Below are positions 1 through 8,642 of a stretch of 64,000 nt of DNA, piece by piece (position 1 is the stretch's first letter; every line of letters starts with the position of its first letter). Below the pieces are notes generated by a model. That model ran no database searches and was not told the DNA's origin. It saw only the letters and a list, made by a program, of their open reading frames with translations. This DNA comes from Rhodococcus sp. PAMC28707. Its GTDB lineage: Bacteria > Actinomycetota > Actinomycetes > Mycobacteriales > Mycobacteriaceae. The stretch lies in contig NZ_CP039253.1 in NCBI RefSeq assembly GCF_004795915.1, positions 2,666,001-2,730,000 of the forward strand, read 5' to 3'. A program made the translations under genes and the position numbers.

Positions 1-1082
1 ACCTTGTTGACCCATTCGGGGTCGGACAGTAATGCCCGGCCGACGGCGACGATGTCGAACTCTCCACGCTCGAACTGCGCGAGCAGTGGGTCGAGACTGG
101 TTGTTGCTGCGGTGGAATCTTTGCCCCACGCACCGGTGAATACCTGGTCGAGGCCGACCGAACCGACTGTGATGGTCGGCAATCCGGTGATGGACTTCGT
201 CCAACCGGCAAGTCCGCGTTCACCTTCCACCCCGGACAGCTCAGGGAAGGCGGGCTCCCAGTGACGTCGCGTCGAGGGGTGCAGGACATCGACACCCGCG
301 TGAACCAGCGGAGCGAGGATGCGTTCGAGTTGCTGCGGAGTCTGGGCCAGGCGGGCGTCGTAGTGACCCGACTTCCACTGCGAGAATCGGTAGACGATCG
401 CAAACTCCGGTCCGACGGCAGCGCGAATGGCTGCGACCACCTCGGCAGGGAAACGGGTGCGGGCCTCCAGCGAACCGCCGTATCCGTCTTCGCGAGTGTT
501 GGTCTGCTCCCACAGGAACTCGTCGAGAAGGTACCCGTGCGCACCGTGCAGTTCGACGCCGTCGAATCCGGTCTTCTTGGCATTCACCGCGGCATCGACC
601 CAGAACTGCTTCTGCTCTTCCAGATCGGCGGCGGTGAACTCTCGGCCGACCGGCGAGCCGTCGAGAGCAATTCCGGACGGGCTGACGGTGACGACTTCGG
701 GGTTGAACCTCGGGCTCGCGCCTCGTTCGACACCGAGATGCCAGAGCTGAGGGATGATCGCGCTGCCCTCGGCGTGGACTGCGTCGACGACGCCCTTCCA
801 GCCTTCGAGGCTTTCGTCGCCGTGGAGGTGGGGGACTCGGGAGTCCGGGCCCGCGGCCGGGTCGGGGATCAGGGTGCCCTCGGTGATGATCAGCGAGGTT
901 CCACCTGCGGCCCGCTTGCGGTAGTACTCGGCGACATTTTCGCGGGGCACTCCGCCTGGAGAGAACGCGCGTGTCATCGGTGCCATCGCGAAACGATTGC
1001 TCAACTTCAACGACTTCACCTCGATGGGGGTGAAGAGTCCGGATGCGTCGAGGTCGAGGTTGCTCACTGCGGGTTGGGTCAC
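1..1082 (-). CDS. NADH:flavin oxidoreductase, Old Yellow Enzyme family (3' end cut by window edge)
   Basis: FMN-dependent ene-reductase/2,4-dienoyl-CoA reductase-type TIM barrel. The frame is open from a GTG at 1082 to the window edge, about 360 codons, so only a short C-terminal tail is missing. Visible family motifs are an N-terminal LFTPIEVKSLKLSNRFAMAP, QLWHLG, the active-site stretch ELHGAHGYLLDEF followed by TNTREDGYGGS, and near the end DIVAVGRALLSDPEW, the phosphate-binding part of the barrel. No ATG is in frame near the start. GTG 1082 is chosen, and TTG 1094 is the alternative. It is divergent from an SDR/acyl-CoA dehydrogenase operon across about 77 bp, so both may share a promoter region. 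Natural substrate unknown; these enzymes reduce activated C=C bonds with NAD(P)H. Confidence 0.9.
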   Translation of the reverse strand, partial: MTQPAVSNLDLDASGLFTPIEVKSLKLSNRFAMAPMTRAFSPGGVPRENVAEYYRKRAAGGTSLIITEGTLIPDPAAGPDSRVPHLHGDESLEGWKGVVDAVHAEGSAIIPQLWHLGVERGASPRFNPEVVTVSPSGIALDGSPVGREFTAADLEEQKQFWVDAAVNAKKTGFDGVELHGAHGYLLDEFLWEQTNTREDGYGGSLEARTRFPAEVVAAIRAAVGPEFAIVYRFSQWKSGHYDARLAQTPQQLERILAPLVHAGVDVLHPSTRRHWEPAFPELSGVEGERGLAGWTKSITGLPTITVGSVGLDQVFTGAWGKDSTAATTSLDPLLAQFERGEFDIVAVGRALLSDPEWVNK

Positions 1083-1159
1083 GTAGCGGTCCAACTGATA
1101 GGGCGTGACCGCTATTCCTTCGAGGCAATGTGCGAGAGGGGGCGTGCTATACCTGGGTG

Positions 1160-1981
1160 ATGAAGGTTACAGACAAGGTCGCGATCGTCACCGGTGGCGG
1201 CGGAGGAATCGGCGGAGCGCTCGCCGAGCGACTGGTCGCCGAAGGTGCCCGCGTCGTCGTATCCGATCTGAACGCAACGGCTGCTTCGGAGGTTGTCTCC
1301 CGTATCGAGCAGACAAGTCCGGGCGCGGCGGTATCCCTCGGCGGGGATGCATCCGTCGTCGAGGACATCACTGCACTCATTGCGCTCGCCGAGGATACTT
1401 TCGGCCCGGTAGACCTTTATTTTGCGAACGCCGGGATCGGCGGCGCCCCGGGATTGGACGCCAGCGAGGCCGACTGGGATCTGTCCATCGACGTCAATCT
1501 TCGTGCGCACATCAGAGCCGCGCAGCTGCTGATGCCCACGTGGATCGAACGCGGTGAGGGATACTTCGTCAGTACTGCTTCTGCTGCAGGGCTGCTCACT
1601 CAAATAGGTTCTGCCACATACTCGGTCACCAAACATGCGGCCGTGGGATTCTCGGAGTGGCTCAATGTTACCTACGGTGATCGTGGCATCAGAGTCAGCT
1701 GCCTGTGCCCCATGGGCGTCAACACCAAGTTGCTCTACGAGGGGCAAGAGTCCGGAAGCGCCTTGGGTGCCGCTGCGACCAAGGCAGTGTTGGCCGCCGG
1801 TGACGTCCTCGAGCCGGCCGATGTCGCCGAGATCGTGCTCGCCGCGATGGACGCAGAACAGTTCCTTATCCTCCCGCACGCCAACGTGTTGGACATGTAC
1901 CGCAACAAAGGATCCGATTACGACCGGTGGCTTCGCGGAATGCGCCGCTACCAAACCGCCCTCATGGGCGAAAACAACTGA
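1160..1981 (+). CDS. Short-chain dehydrogenase/reductase
   Basis: Classical SDR of 273 residues. It begins [19 protein letters not shown], with the TGxxxGIG dinucleotide-binding motif, then NAG (FANAGIG) and the catalytic Ser and YxxxK (STASAAG, then YSVTKHAA). An upstream in-frame ATG at 1130 would add ten residues that do not resemble an SDR N-terminus, so 1160 is preferred. It is followed after 10 bp by an acyl-CoA dehydrogenase on the same strand. This suggests a joint role in oxidising a hydroxylated acyl substrate, but the substrate is not identifiable. Confidence 0.9.
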   Translation: MKVTDKVAIVTGGGGGIGGALAERLVAEGARVVVSDLNATAASEVVSRIEQTSPGAAVSLGGDASVVEDITALIALAEDTFGPVDLYFANAGIGGAPGLDASEADWDLSIDVNLRAHIRAAQLLMPTWIERGEGYFVSTASAAGLLTQIGSATYSVTKHAAVGFSEWLNVTYGDRGIRVSCLCPMGVNTKLLYEGQESGSALGAAATKAVLAAGDVLEPADVAEIVLAAMDAEQFLILPHANVLDMYRNKGSDYDRWLRGMRRYQTALMGENN

Positions 1982-1991
1982 GGGGAAACAC

Positions 1992-3197
1992 GTGTCGTTC
2001 TTCGAAACTACCGACCGAGCCAAGAAGTACGAAACCGACCTGCTCGAGTTCATGGACTCGCACATCTACCCGGCCGAGACCGTGTACAGCGAACAAATGC
2101 GAGAACTCGGCGATCCACACGGTCAACCTCAGATCATCGAGGACCTCAAGAAGGAAGCCCGGTCACGGGGACTCTGGAATCTCTTCCACCCGCACCCCGA
2201 ATGGGGGCCAGGGCTCACCAACCTCGAATATGCCCCGCTCGCCGAGATCATGGGTCGAAGCCTGCTCGCGCCCGAGGCGTGCAATTGCAACGCCCCCGAC
2301 ACCGGCAACATGGAGGTCTTGACGCTTTTCGGGACCGAAGAGCACAAAGAGAAGTACCTGAAGCCCCTGCTGGACGGCACAATTCGATCCGCATTCGCCA
2401 TGACCGAACCTGCAGTTGCCAGTTCCGATGCCACCAACATCGAGATGAGCATGGTGGAAGACGGTGACGACTACATCCTCAACGGCCGCAAGTGGTGGAC
2501 GTCCAACGCGTTGCACAAGAATTGCAAGGTGCTCATCGTCATGGGCAAGACCGATCCGGATGCGGCCACCCACCGTCAGCAGTCGATGTTGGTCGTCCCG
2601 ATCGATGCTCCCGGCGTCACGGTCGTCCGCAATCTCCCGGTCTTCGGCTACATCGACCGAGAAGGTCATGCCGAGGTGCTCTTCGAGAATGTTCGAGTGC
2701 CCTCGAAGGACGTGTTGAAAGGCCCGGGTGAAGGTTTCGCCATCAGCCAGGCACGTCTCGGACCCGGTCGCATCCACCACGCGATGCGCACCATCGGCGT
2801 GGCCGAGCGTGCACTCGAATTGCTCTGTCGCCGTGCGGTATCGCGAGTCACGTTCGGAAAGCCGATTGCGACACGCGCCAACATTCAGGACTGGATAGCC
2901 GAGGCGCGCATCGATATCGAGATGACGCGACTACTGACATTGAAGGCCGCATACCTGATGGACACGGTCGGCAACAAACAAGCGCGTACCGAGATCGCAG
3001 CCATCAAGGTTGCTGCGCCCGAGATGGCACTGAAGATCATCGACCGCGCCATCCAGGTCCACGGCGGCGGCGGCGTCAGCGACGACTTTCCACTGGCCAT
3101 GATGTACGCCCACATTCGGGCCCTGCGACTCGCCGACGGTCCCGACGAGGTGCACAAGATGTCCATCGCGAAGATGGAGTTACGCAAATACATGTGA
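1992..3197 (+). CDS. Acyl-CoA dehydrogenase, ACAD10/11-like
   Basis: FAD acyl-CoA dehydrogenase of 401 residues, beginning at GTG 1992 ([18 protein letters not shown]). GAGGGG precedes the start and overlaps the SDR stop. FAD/substrate motifs are visible: [29 protein letters not shown], and [20 protein letters not shown]. The C-terminal signature [20 protein letters not shown] is characteristic of the ACAD10/ACAD11 group. By eye an Asp (ADGP) stands where medium-chain enzymes carry the catalytic Glu of YEGT. Human ACAD11 acts on long or 4-hydroxy acyl-CoAs; whether this one does is inference. Likely one transcript with the preceding SDR. Confidence 0.9.
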   Translation: MSFFETTDRAKKYETDLLEFMDSHIYPAETVYSEQMRELGDPHGQPQIIEDLKKEARSRGLWNLFHPHPEWGPGLTNLEYAPLAEIMGRSLLAPEACNCNAPDTGNMEVLTLFGTEEHKEKYLKPLLDGTIRSAFAMTEPAVASSDATNIEMSMVEDGDDYILNGRKWWTSNALHKNCKVLIVMGKTDPDAATHRQQSMLVVPIDAPGVTVVRNLPVFGYIDREGHAEVLFENVRVPSKDVLKGPGEGFAISQARLGPGRIHHAMRTIGVAERALELLCRRAVSRVTFGKPIATRANIQDWIAEARIDIEMTRLLTLKAAYLMDTVGNKQARTEIAAIKVAAPEMALKIIDRAIQVHGGGGVSDDFPLAMMYAHIRALRLADGPDEVHKMSIAKMELRKYM

Positions 3198-3222
3198 ACC
3201 GCATCCGAGTGATGACGCACGA

Positions 3223-3258
3223 GAGCGGAAATACTTCCTGGGGGAAGTATTTCCGCTC
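3223..3258. terminator. Bidirectional hairpin terminator
   Basis: Perfect 15-bp inverted repeat (GAGCGGAAATACTTC and its complement) with the 6-nt spacer CTGGGG. It lies between the convergent acyl-CoA dehydrogenase and alcohol dehydrogenase genes. The stem is A/T-rich at its inner half and fits a factor-independent terminator usable from either side. Confidence 0.85.
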
Positions 3259-3273
3259 ACCTGCTCCGGGTGC

Positions 3274-4383
3274 CTAGAAGTGGATGACACCTCGCATGTT
3301 CTTGCCGTCGCGTAGGTCCTGGTATCCCTCGTTGACCTGCTCGAGGCTGTACGTCGTGGTGATCAACTCGTCCAATTTCAGCTGCCCGGCGTCGTAGAGG
3401 CGCAGAAGTCGAACGATGTCGTACTGCGGGTTCGCCGACCCGAACAGAGTGCCCTTGATCGTCTTCTGATTGAGCGTGAGATCGGTGCCCGAGACGTGGA
3501 CGGTCAGGGCCGCAGGATCGGCAAGACCGGTGATGACGACGGTTCCGCCTTTGCCGATCGCGGCGGTCGCAGCCTGGACGACCTCTTCGTCGACGGTCCC
3601 GACGAGGATCAGCGCTTGATCGGCACCCTGTCCCCAGGTGAGCTCGGTGAGCTTCTCCTGCGCTGATGCGTAGTCCGCGAAAGCATGTGTGGCACCGAAT
3701 TTCAGTGCTTGGTTGCGCTTGAATTCGAGCGGGTCGACGACGATGACGTGCTTGGCGCCGGAGTGAACAGCGCCTTGCACGGCGTTGATGCCTAGGCCAC
3801 CGATGCCGTAGATGATGACCGAATCACCCGCTCGAACCCCGCCTGCGTAGACAGCGGTTCCCCAACCGGAGGGGACGCCGCAGCCGACGAGCACGGCGAC
3901 TTCCAACGGCAGCCAGTCGTCGACCTTGACGACCGAGTGTTGGGAAATGGTGGCGCGATCGGCGAAGGTGCCGAGCATGCACATGGCGCCGAACTCGGTA
4001 CCCTTGCTGTCACGACGGCGGAAGCTGCCGTCGGTCATGCTGCCTTCGAGAATGGTTGCGCCCATGTCGCACAGGCTTTGTCGGCCGGTCGAACAGTAGC
4101 GGCAGGTGCCGCAGTTCGGGATGAACGAGCATACGACGTGATCGCCGGGCTTGACCTTGGTGACGCCTGGCCCGACTTCTTCGATGATGCCGGAGCCTTC
4201 GTGGCCGCCGACGATCGGGAAACGTGGGGGTAGGTCCCCGTCGAGGAGGTGTAGATCCGAATGGCACAGCCCGGCGGCAACGTACTTGATGAGTACCTCG
4301 CCGGGTCCGGGACCATCCATGTCGAGTTCGATGATCTCGAACGGCTTGTGAGGCTCGAACAGAACAGCTGCTTTGATTTTCAC
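3274..4383 (-). CDS. NDMA-dependent zinc alcohol dehydrogenase
   Basis: Medium-chain Zn alcohol dehydrogenase, 369 residues, beginning [17 protein letters not shown]. Catalytic-zinc ligands are visible in [10 protein letters not shown] and VGGHEGSG. The structural-zinc Cys set is [15 protein letters not shown] and the nucleotide-binding turn is [13 protein letters not shown]. Sequence around [13 protein letters not shown] and [10 protein letters not shown] matches the nicotinoprotein/NDMA-dependent ADH family. These enzymes keep NAD bound and are thought to pass electrons to mycofactocin in actinobacteria. It lies directly downstream of an AcoR-like regulator on the same strand. Expected action: oxidation of small alcohols. 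Confidence 0.88.
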   Translation of the reverse strand: MKIKAAVLFEPHKPFEIIELDMDGPGPGEVLIKYVAAGLCHSDLHLLDGDLPPRFPIVGGHEGSGIIEEVGPGVTKVKPGDHVVCSFIPNCGTCRYCSTGRQSLCDMGATILEGSMTDGSFRRRDSKGTEFGAMCMLGTFADRATISQHSVVKVDDWLPLEVAVLVGCGVPSGWGTAVYAGGVRAGDSVIIYGIGGLGINAVQGAVHSGAKHVIVVDPLEFKRNQALKFGATHAFADYASAQEKLTELTWGQGADQALILVGTVDEEVVQAATAAIGKGGTVVITGLADPAALTVHVSGTDLTLNQKTIKGTLFGSANPQYDIVRLLRLYDAGQLKLDELITTTYSLEQVNEGYQDLRDGKNMRGVIHF

Positions 4384-4445
4384 AAAAGTCTCCTACCGGT
4401 AGATGGCGCTCGTACACCATCGTGACCTGGATCACGCCCGGCGAG

Positions 4446-4462
4446 TGTTCAGATATTGGACA
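4446..4462. promoter_or_regulatory. Candidate operator upstream of the alcohol dehydrogenase
   Basis: Imperfect palindrome TGTTCAGATATTGGACA, with 6-bp arms and one mismatch. It lies in the 86-bp gap between the AcoR-like regulator gene and the alcohol dehydrogenase it precedes. The position suits regulation of the dehydrogenase. Support is weak because it is a single short site. Confidence 0.25.
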
Positions 4463-4469
4463 ACCTTTT

Positions 4470-6167
4470 TCAGCCCACGATGCCGAGGCCTTTCATTCGC
4501 TTGTACAGCGTGGTCCGGCTGATACCAAGCTGCTCTGCGGTGGTGCGCTTGTTGCCCCCGTGGCGTTCGAGTTCGCGAACGATCGCCTCGCGCATCGCGG
4601 CATCGAGGGCCCCCAGGCAAGCGGTAGGCGCTCGCGACGTCGGCCTGATCAGATCCCGCGCCGTGATGTCACCGACCGAACGGGTGGCGGCAACCTCGGC
4701 CACCTCGCTCCGCAATTCGGTCAGATTGCCAGGCCAGTCGTAACCCATCAGCGCGGTCATCGCGGCCGCCGTGATGCGACGGTCGCTTCCGCCCGGTACC
4801 TGTGCCAGGAAGGTGCGCACGAAGCCGGGGATCTCGTGCTTACGCGTTCGAAGTGGGGACAGTTCGATCGTCGAACTACATGCGGTGAGGAGTTGACGGT
4901 GCTCAGCGGACGCTGAAGGCGTGGGACTCGAAGACACGGCAAACCACGCAGCTGCGCTTTGAAGCTGTACATAGAGACTTCGCGCAATCATCGGCGTGAG
5001 CAGATGGACATGCTCGATCACCACCGCGCCGGCAGAGTCGGCGAGTGCGGCACCCACGAGCGTCATCCACTCGTGCGGATCACTGGTCACGAGATCGACG
5101 GCGTCGAAGAACTTCGCGTCACCGGCAAGCTCGGACAGCACCGTAGTGCGCCCGGAGCCGGGTTCGCCGCTGACACTGGCGGTGGCTCCACGCTTCTTCT
5201 CGGCGCGGATCAACGGTGCAGCCGGTCTGCTGCACGACCCTTCGCGCAGCGGATCGATCTCGATCACGATGCCCGCACCGGAAGCCGGACGTTCCCATCG
5301 CACCGCGGCACGCACCCCCGAACTCAACGTCATCGATCGGACGACGCCTTGGCGGTGCACCGGATCGTCGGTCAGTGCCCGCAAGGCGGCGTGATCGACA
5401 GCATCGAGAAGTGTTCCTGCGCTGGTGTTCTCCAAGAATATTTCGTCGGCTATCGCGATGGCCGGTGCGCCGCGTCTGCGTGCCGAGGCGCGCTGGAACG
5501 CTCCGAAGAGGAGCTGTTCGCTCCACCGGGTTTCCTCGAACAGTCGGTCCTGAATATCCGAGACAGCATTTCCGAGCATCGGCTCGAGCAACGGATTGTC
5601 GTCCGGCTCGAGGAAGGTGATGTCGAGTACGCCCTCGATCCGGCGGGTGACGGGGTGGACGATCGGATATCCATAGCAGCTGAACATCTTCATCGATTCC
5701 ATGTAATGCTCGTCGCCACGCACCGATACCGGCTTTCTGAGCTCGTGCACCGTCGCGATCGAATTGGTGCCCGAGGTGTTCTCGGTGAAAGTCCGACCCA
5801 CCACCGTGCCCGTCGACTCCACCAGAGTGCGGACAGCGTCGGTACCGAATCTGATGTCGACGAGCTTTGCGTCGCGGTCGGCGAGGATGACGCAGTATCG
5901 ACTGCCGCGCAGGACGCTGTCCATACGGTCGAGGACGGGGTCGGCAGCGGACAGCAAGCGTGAGCGCCGGTCCACTTCGGAGACGCTGAAATCCTCCAAT
6001 GTGTCCGACGGGTCGAGGCCGCTGAGCCTGGCTCGACTCCACGACTGTGCGATCTGTTCACGAACCAGTTCCACGGTGTTCTCCACTCGGTGCACCCTCA
6101 CCTGACGGTATCGAAGGCATACGAGCTCCGGGGGCTTCTGCGCAAACTCGGTTCTTCCTGTAACCAA
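4470..6167 (-). CDS. AcoR-like GAF/degenerate AAA+/Fis-type transcriptional regulator
   Basis: 565-residue regulator of the acetoin/alcohol catabolism activator type. The order is an N-terminal segment (IAQSWSRARLSGLDP), a GAF-like domain at about residues 85-215 (SGTNSIATVHELRKPV, GVLDITFLE), a shortened AAA+-like region with Walker A GEPGSGRTT at about 335, and a C-terminal Fis-type helix-turn-helix (HGGNKRTTAEQLGISRTTLY). No GAFTGA loop is visible, and mycolic-acid actinobacteria lack sigma-54, so it should act with a normal sigma factor. ATG 6167 may not be the true start: GTG 6101 (VRVHRVENTVEL) gives a leader clear of the divergent aldo/keto reductase promoter. Probably controls the adjacent alcohol dehydrogenase. 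Confidence 0.85.
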   Translation of the reverse strand: MVTGRTEFAQKPPELVCLRYRQVRVHRVENTVELVREQIAQSWSRARLSGLDPSDTLEDFSVSEVDRRSRLLSAADPVLDRMDSVLRGSRYCVILADRDAKLVDIRFGTDAVRTLVESTGTVVGRTFTENTSGTNSIATVHELRKPVSVRGDEHYMESMKMFSCYGYPIVHPVTRRIEGVLDITFLEPDDNPLLEPMLGNAVSDIQDRLFEETRWSEQLLFGAFQRASARRRGAPAIAIADEIFLENTSAGTLLDAVDHAALRALTDDPVHRQGVVRSMTLSSGVRAAVRWERPASGAGIVIEIDPLREGSCSRPAAPLIRAEKKRGATASVSGEPGSGRTTVLSELAGDAKFFDAVDLVTSDPHEWMTLVGAALADSAGAVVIEHVHLLTPMIARSLYVQLQSAAAWFAVSSSPTPSASAEHRQLLTACSSTIELSPLRTRKHEIPGFVRTFLAQVPGGSDRRITAAAMTALMGYDWPGNLTELRSEVAEVAATRSVGDITARDLIRPTSRAPTACLGALDAAMREAIVRELERHGGNKRTTAEQLGISRTTLYKRMKGLGIVG

Positions 6168-6193
6168 CCGGGTTCGCGGGTAGCGTTTTTCTC

Positions 6194-7195
6194 ATGGCAT
6201 ACAGATTTCTGGGCAACAGCGGATTCAAAGTTTCCGAGATCACCTATGGAAACTGGCTGACACACGGTTCGCAAGTGGAGAACGACGTCGCCACCAAGTG
6301 CGTGCACGCGGCTCTCGACGCGGGCATCACCACCTTCGACACCGCCGACGTCTACGCTAACGGCGCTGCAGAATCGGTCCTCGGGGAGGCTCTGAAAGGG
6401 GTACGTCGGGAATCGCTCGAGATCTTCACCAAGGTCTACTTCCCGGTCGGACCGAAAGGCCCCAACGACACCGGATTGTCACGCAAGCATATCTTCGAAG
6501 GCATCGACGCATCGTTGCGCAGGCTGGGCACCGACTACGTCGACCTCTATCAAGCACATCGATACGACGTCGAGACCCCGCTCGAGGAGACAATCGCCGC
6601 GTTCGGCGACATCGTCCGTCAGGGCAAAGCGCTGTACATCGGTGTCTCCGAGTGGGACGCCGACCAGTTGCGGCGAGGCCAGTCGCTGGCCAAGGAAAAT
6701 GGATTCTCCATCGTCTCCAATCAGCCGCAGTACTCGGCACTGTGGCGGGTCATCGAAAAAGACGTGGTCCCGACGTCGAAGAAGCTCGGTATCTCGCAGA
6801 TCGTCTGGTCACCCATCGCGCAGGGCGTGCTCACCGGCAAATACCTGCCCGGGCAGCCGCTGCCGGAGGGCTCGCGAGCGACCGACGACAAGGGCGGAGA
6901 CAAGATGATCTCCCGCTACCTCGAAGACAAGACGCTCACCCGGGTGCAAAAACTCGCGCCGATCGCCGCAGACCTCGGCATCACCATGGCTCAGCTCGCC
7001 GTCGCCTGGGTCTTGGCGAACGACAACGTGGCCGCGGCACTGGTCGGCGCCTCGCGGCCGGAACAGATCGCGGAGAACGTCAAAGCCTCCGAAGTCGTCC
7101 TGGACGCGGAGGTGTTGGGGAAGATCGACGACGCCCTTGCCGGATCCATCGTCACCGATCCGAAACTGACGCGGTCTCCCGACGCCCGCCTCTGA
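6194..7195 (+). CDS. Aldo/keto reductase
   Basis: NADPH-dependent aldo/keto reductase of 333 residues, similar to the Kv-beta/AKR6-type group. The barrel start (MAYRFLGNSGFKVSEI) and catalytic tetrad are visible: Asp and Tyr in FDTADVYANG, Lys in IFTKVY, His in LYQAHR. The cofactor-binding end follows in ALVGASRPEQIAENV. It is divergent from the AcoR-like regulator, with only 26 bp between the annotated starts. A flavoprotein gene follows 20 bp downstream on the same strand. Substrate unknown. Confidence 0.9.
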   Translation: MAYRFLGNSGFKVSEITYGNWLTHGSQVENDVATKCVHAALDAGITTFDTADVYANGAAESVLGEALKGVRRESLEIFTKVYFPVGPKGPNDTGLSRKHIFEGIDASLRRLGTDYVDLYQAHRYDVETPLEETIAAFGDIVRQGKALYIGVSEWDADQLRRGQSLAKENGFSIVSNQPQYSALWRVIEKDVVPTSKKLGISQIVWSPIAQGVLTGKYLPGQPLPEGSRATDDKGGDKMISRYLEDKTLTRVQKLAPIAADLGITMAQLAVAWVLANDNVAAALVGASRPEQIAENVKASEVVLDAEVLGKIDDALAGSIVTDPKLTRSPDARL

Positions 7196-7215
7196 CCCGC
7201 AGTAAGGTGACGTTC

Positions 7216-8568
7216 ATGCGCACATTCGGTCGTGGCTCCCGAACGAAAACGCCGCTGCCCCTGGCTCCCGCGAGGATTGTCGTCGTCGGAGGCGGGTTCG
7301 GTGGATTTCACGCATTGAGGCGTTTACAGAAACTTCTCGAACCCGAACGAGTGAGCCTGACGCTCGTCGCACCGACCGACTATCTCCTGTACAGCCCACT
7401 CCTGCCGGAGGTCGCGACGGGCGTACTGGACCCGCGTGACATCGCCGTCTCCATCAGGCAGACGTTGCGACGCACTCGCACCGTGCTCGGTCATGTCTCC
7501 TCGATCGACTTCGGCGAACGCACGCTGAGAGTCGAGGGCAGGGACGGGATCACCGAAATCGAGTGGGACAAGCTGATTCTCGCGCCAGGATCGGTCACCA
7601 GACAATTCGACATACCAGGTGTCGCCGAGAACGCGCACGGGCTCAAGACCTTGAGCGAGGCAACGTTCATCCGCAACCATGTCCTCGCGCAGCTCGATGC
7701 CGCCGACTCGTTGCCCGATACTCCGGCCGGTCGCGCAGAGCGGATCGAGCGGCTCACCGTCGTCGCTGTCGGCGCGGGGTACACGGGCACGGAATTTGTT
7801 GCGCAGATGCAGAACTGGGTCAAAGGAATAGCGACCCGCTGGGCGAGCATCGACCCGAGTGATGTTCGATGGCTTCTCGTCGACCTGGCGCCTGCAGTTC
7901 TACCGGAGCTGGGGGACAAGCTCGGCAAGGAAGCGATGGACGTATTGACCGCACGTGGGGTCGAGATCCGGCTCGAGGTGTCGGTAGCGTCGGCCACCGC
8001 AACCTCGGTGACGCTGACCGACGGAACCGTCGTGCCGTCGAGGACTCTCGTGTGGGGCGCGGGAGTGGCGCCGAGTCCGCTGATCGCCAAGCTGGACCTG
8101 CCGACCGAGAAGGGTCGTCTCGTCGTGGAACCCGACATGACAGTGGCGGGAGTGCCGAACGTCTGGGCCATCGGCGACGCGGCTGCGGTGCCCGATCTCG
8201 CATTGGATGCGTCGAAACCCACACCGCCGACCGCTCAACATGCGCAGCGGCAAGGGGTGCAGGTTGCGAAGAATGTGGCGGCAAGCCTCGGCGTCGGAGA
8301 ATCGAAGCCGTATTTCCACAAGGATCTCGGACTCGTTGCGGATTTGGGCGGATTCGACGGTGTTGCAAAGCCTTTGGGGATACCGCTGAAGGGGCCGGTC
8401 GCGAAGTTCGTTGCCCGCAGCTATCACCTCTATGCGTTGCCGACCGCCGCGGCGAGAGTTCGAGTTGCCACTGACTGGCTGTACTCGACGATCCTGCCGA
8501 CTCGGGTGGTCAATCTGGACCAGGTACGCGCCGAGGACGCGCTGATCGCGAAAGCGCAGGGGCAGTAG
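7216..8568 (+). CDS. Type II NADH dehydrogenase-like FAD oxidoreductase
   Basis: 450-residue pyridine-nucleotide disulfide oxidoreductase fold. FAD motif IVVVGGGFGGFHALRRL lies near the N-terminus. A second dinucleotide motif, VVAVGAGYTGTEF, lies at about 175, and the C-terminal FAD motif NVWAIGDAAAVPD at about 315. The sequence also has YLLYSPLLPEVATG and the WGAGV segment typical of NDH-2 enzymes. ATG 7216 is set by AAGGTGA 8 bp upstream; the open frame extends much further left only as a shadow of the aldo/keto reductase. No clear membrane helix is seen, so association would be peripheral. The 3' end is duplicated in tandem. Confidence 0.85.
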   Translation: MRTFGRGSRTKTPLPLAPARIVVVGGGFGGFHALRRLQKLLEPERVSLTLVAPTDYLLYSPLLPEVATGVLDPRDIAVSIRQTLRRTRTVLGHVSSIDFGERTLRVEGRDGITEIEWDKLILAPGSVTRQFDIPGVAENAHGLKTLSEATFIRNHVLAQLDAADSLPDTPAGRAERIERLTVVAVGAGYTGTEFVAQMQNWVKGIATRWASIDPSDVRWLLVDLAPAVLPELGDKLGKEAMDVLTARGVEIRLEVSVASATATSVTLTDGTVVPSRTLVWGAGVAPSPLIAKLDLPTEKGRLVVEPDMTVAGVPNVWAIGDAAAVPDLALDASKPTPPTAQHAQRQGVQVAKNVAASLGVGESKPYFHKDLGLVADLGGFDGVAKPLGIPLKGPVAKFVARSYHLYALPTAAARVRVATDWLYSTILPTRVVNLDQVRAEDALIAKAQGQ

Positions 8569-8593
8569 CTCGCGAAAGCGAAGGGACAGTAAC
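8546..8593 (+). repeat. 24-bp tandem duplication spanning the stop codon of the NDH-like gene
   Basis: Two adjacent 24-bp units (8546-8569 and 8570-8593) match at 21 of 24 positions. Each contains GCGAAAGCG and CAGTA. The first unit encodes the natural end AKAQGQ plus TAG. The second would encode AKAKGQ plus TAA in the same register but lies after the stop. This is a short slippage-type duplication that created a spare copy of the gene end. Confidence 0.8.
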
Positions 8594-8598
8594 TCGAA

Positions 8599-8634
8599 CG
8601 GTCTTGTGCGCACCCGAGGGTGCGCACAAGACCG
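8599..8634. terminator. Bidirectional hairpin terminator (copy 1 of a repeated module)
   Basis: Perfect 17-bp stem (CGGTCTTGTGCGCACCC and its complement) around a GA centre, between the convergent NDH-like and flavin monooxygenase genes. The central 28 bp (8603-8630) recur exactly at 12628-12655. Confidence 0.85.
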
Positions 8635-8642
8635 CTGAAAGG

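Noticed and set aside
241..1160. Long open frames on both strands over the Old Yellow Enzyme gene (241-1128 minus and 261-1160 plus)
   Set aside because: Their translations are Arg/Gly-rich and without family motifs; the true frame (minus, GTG 1082 to the edge) shows continuous enzyme motifs.
1635..1991. Upstream extension of the first acyl-CoA dehydrogenase
   Set aside because: The extension overlaps the SDR gene out of frame; homology begins at GTG 1992 with a ribosome site.
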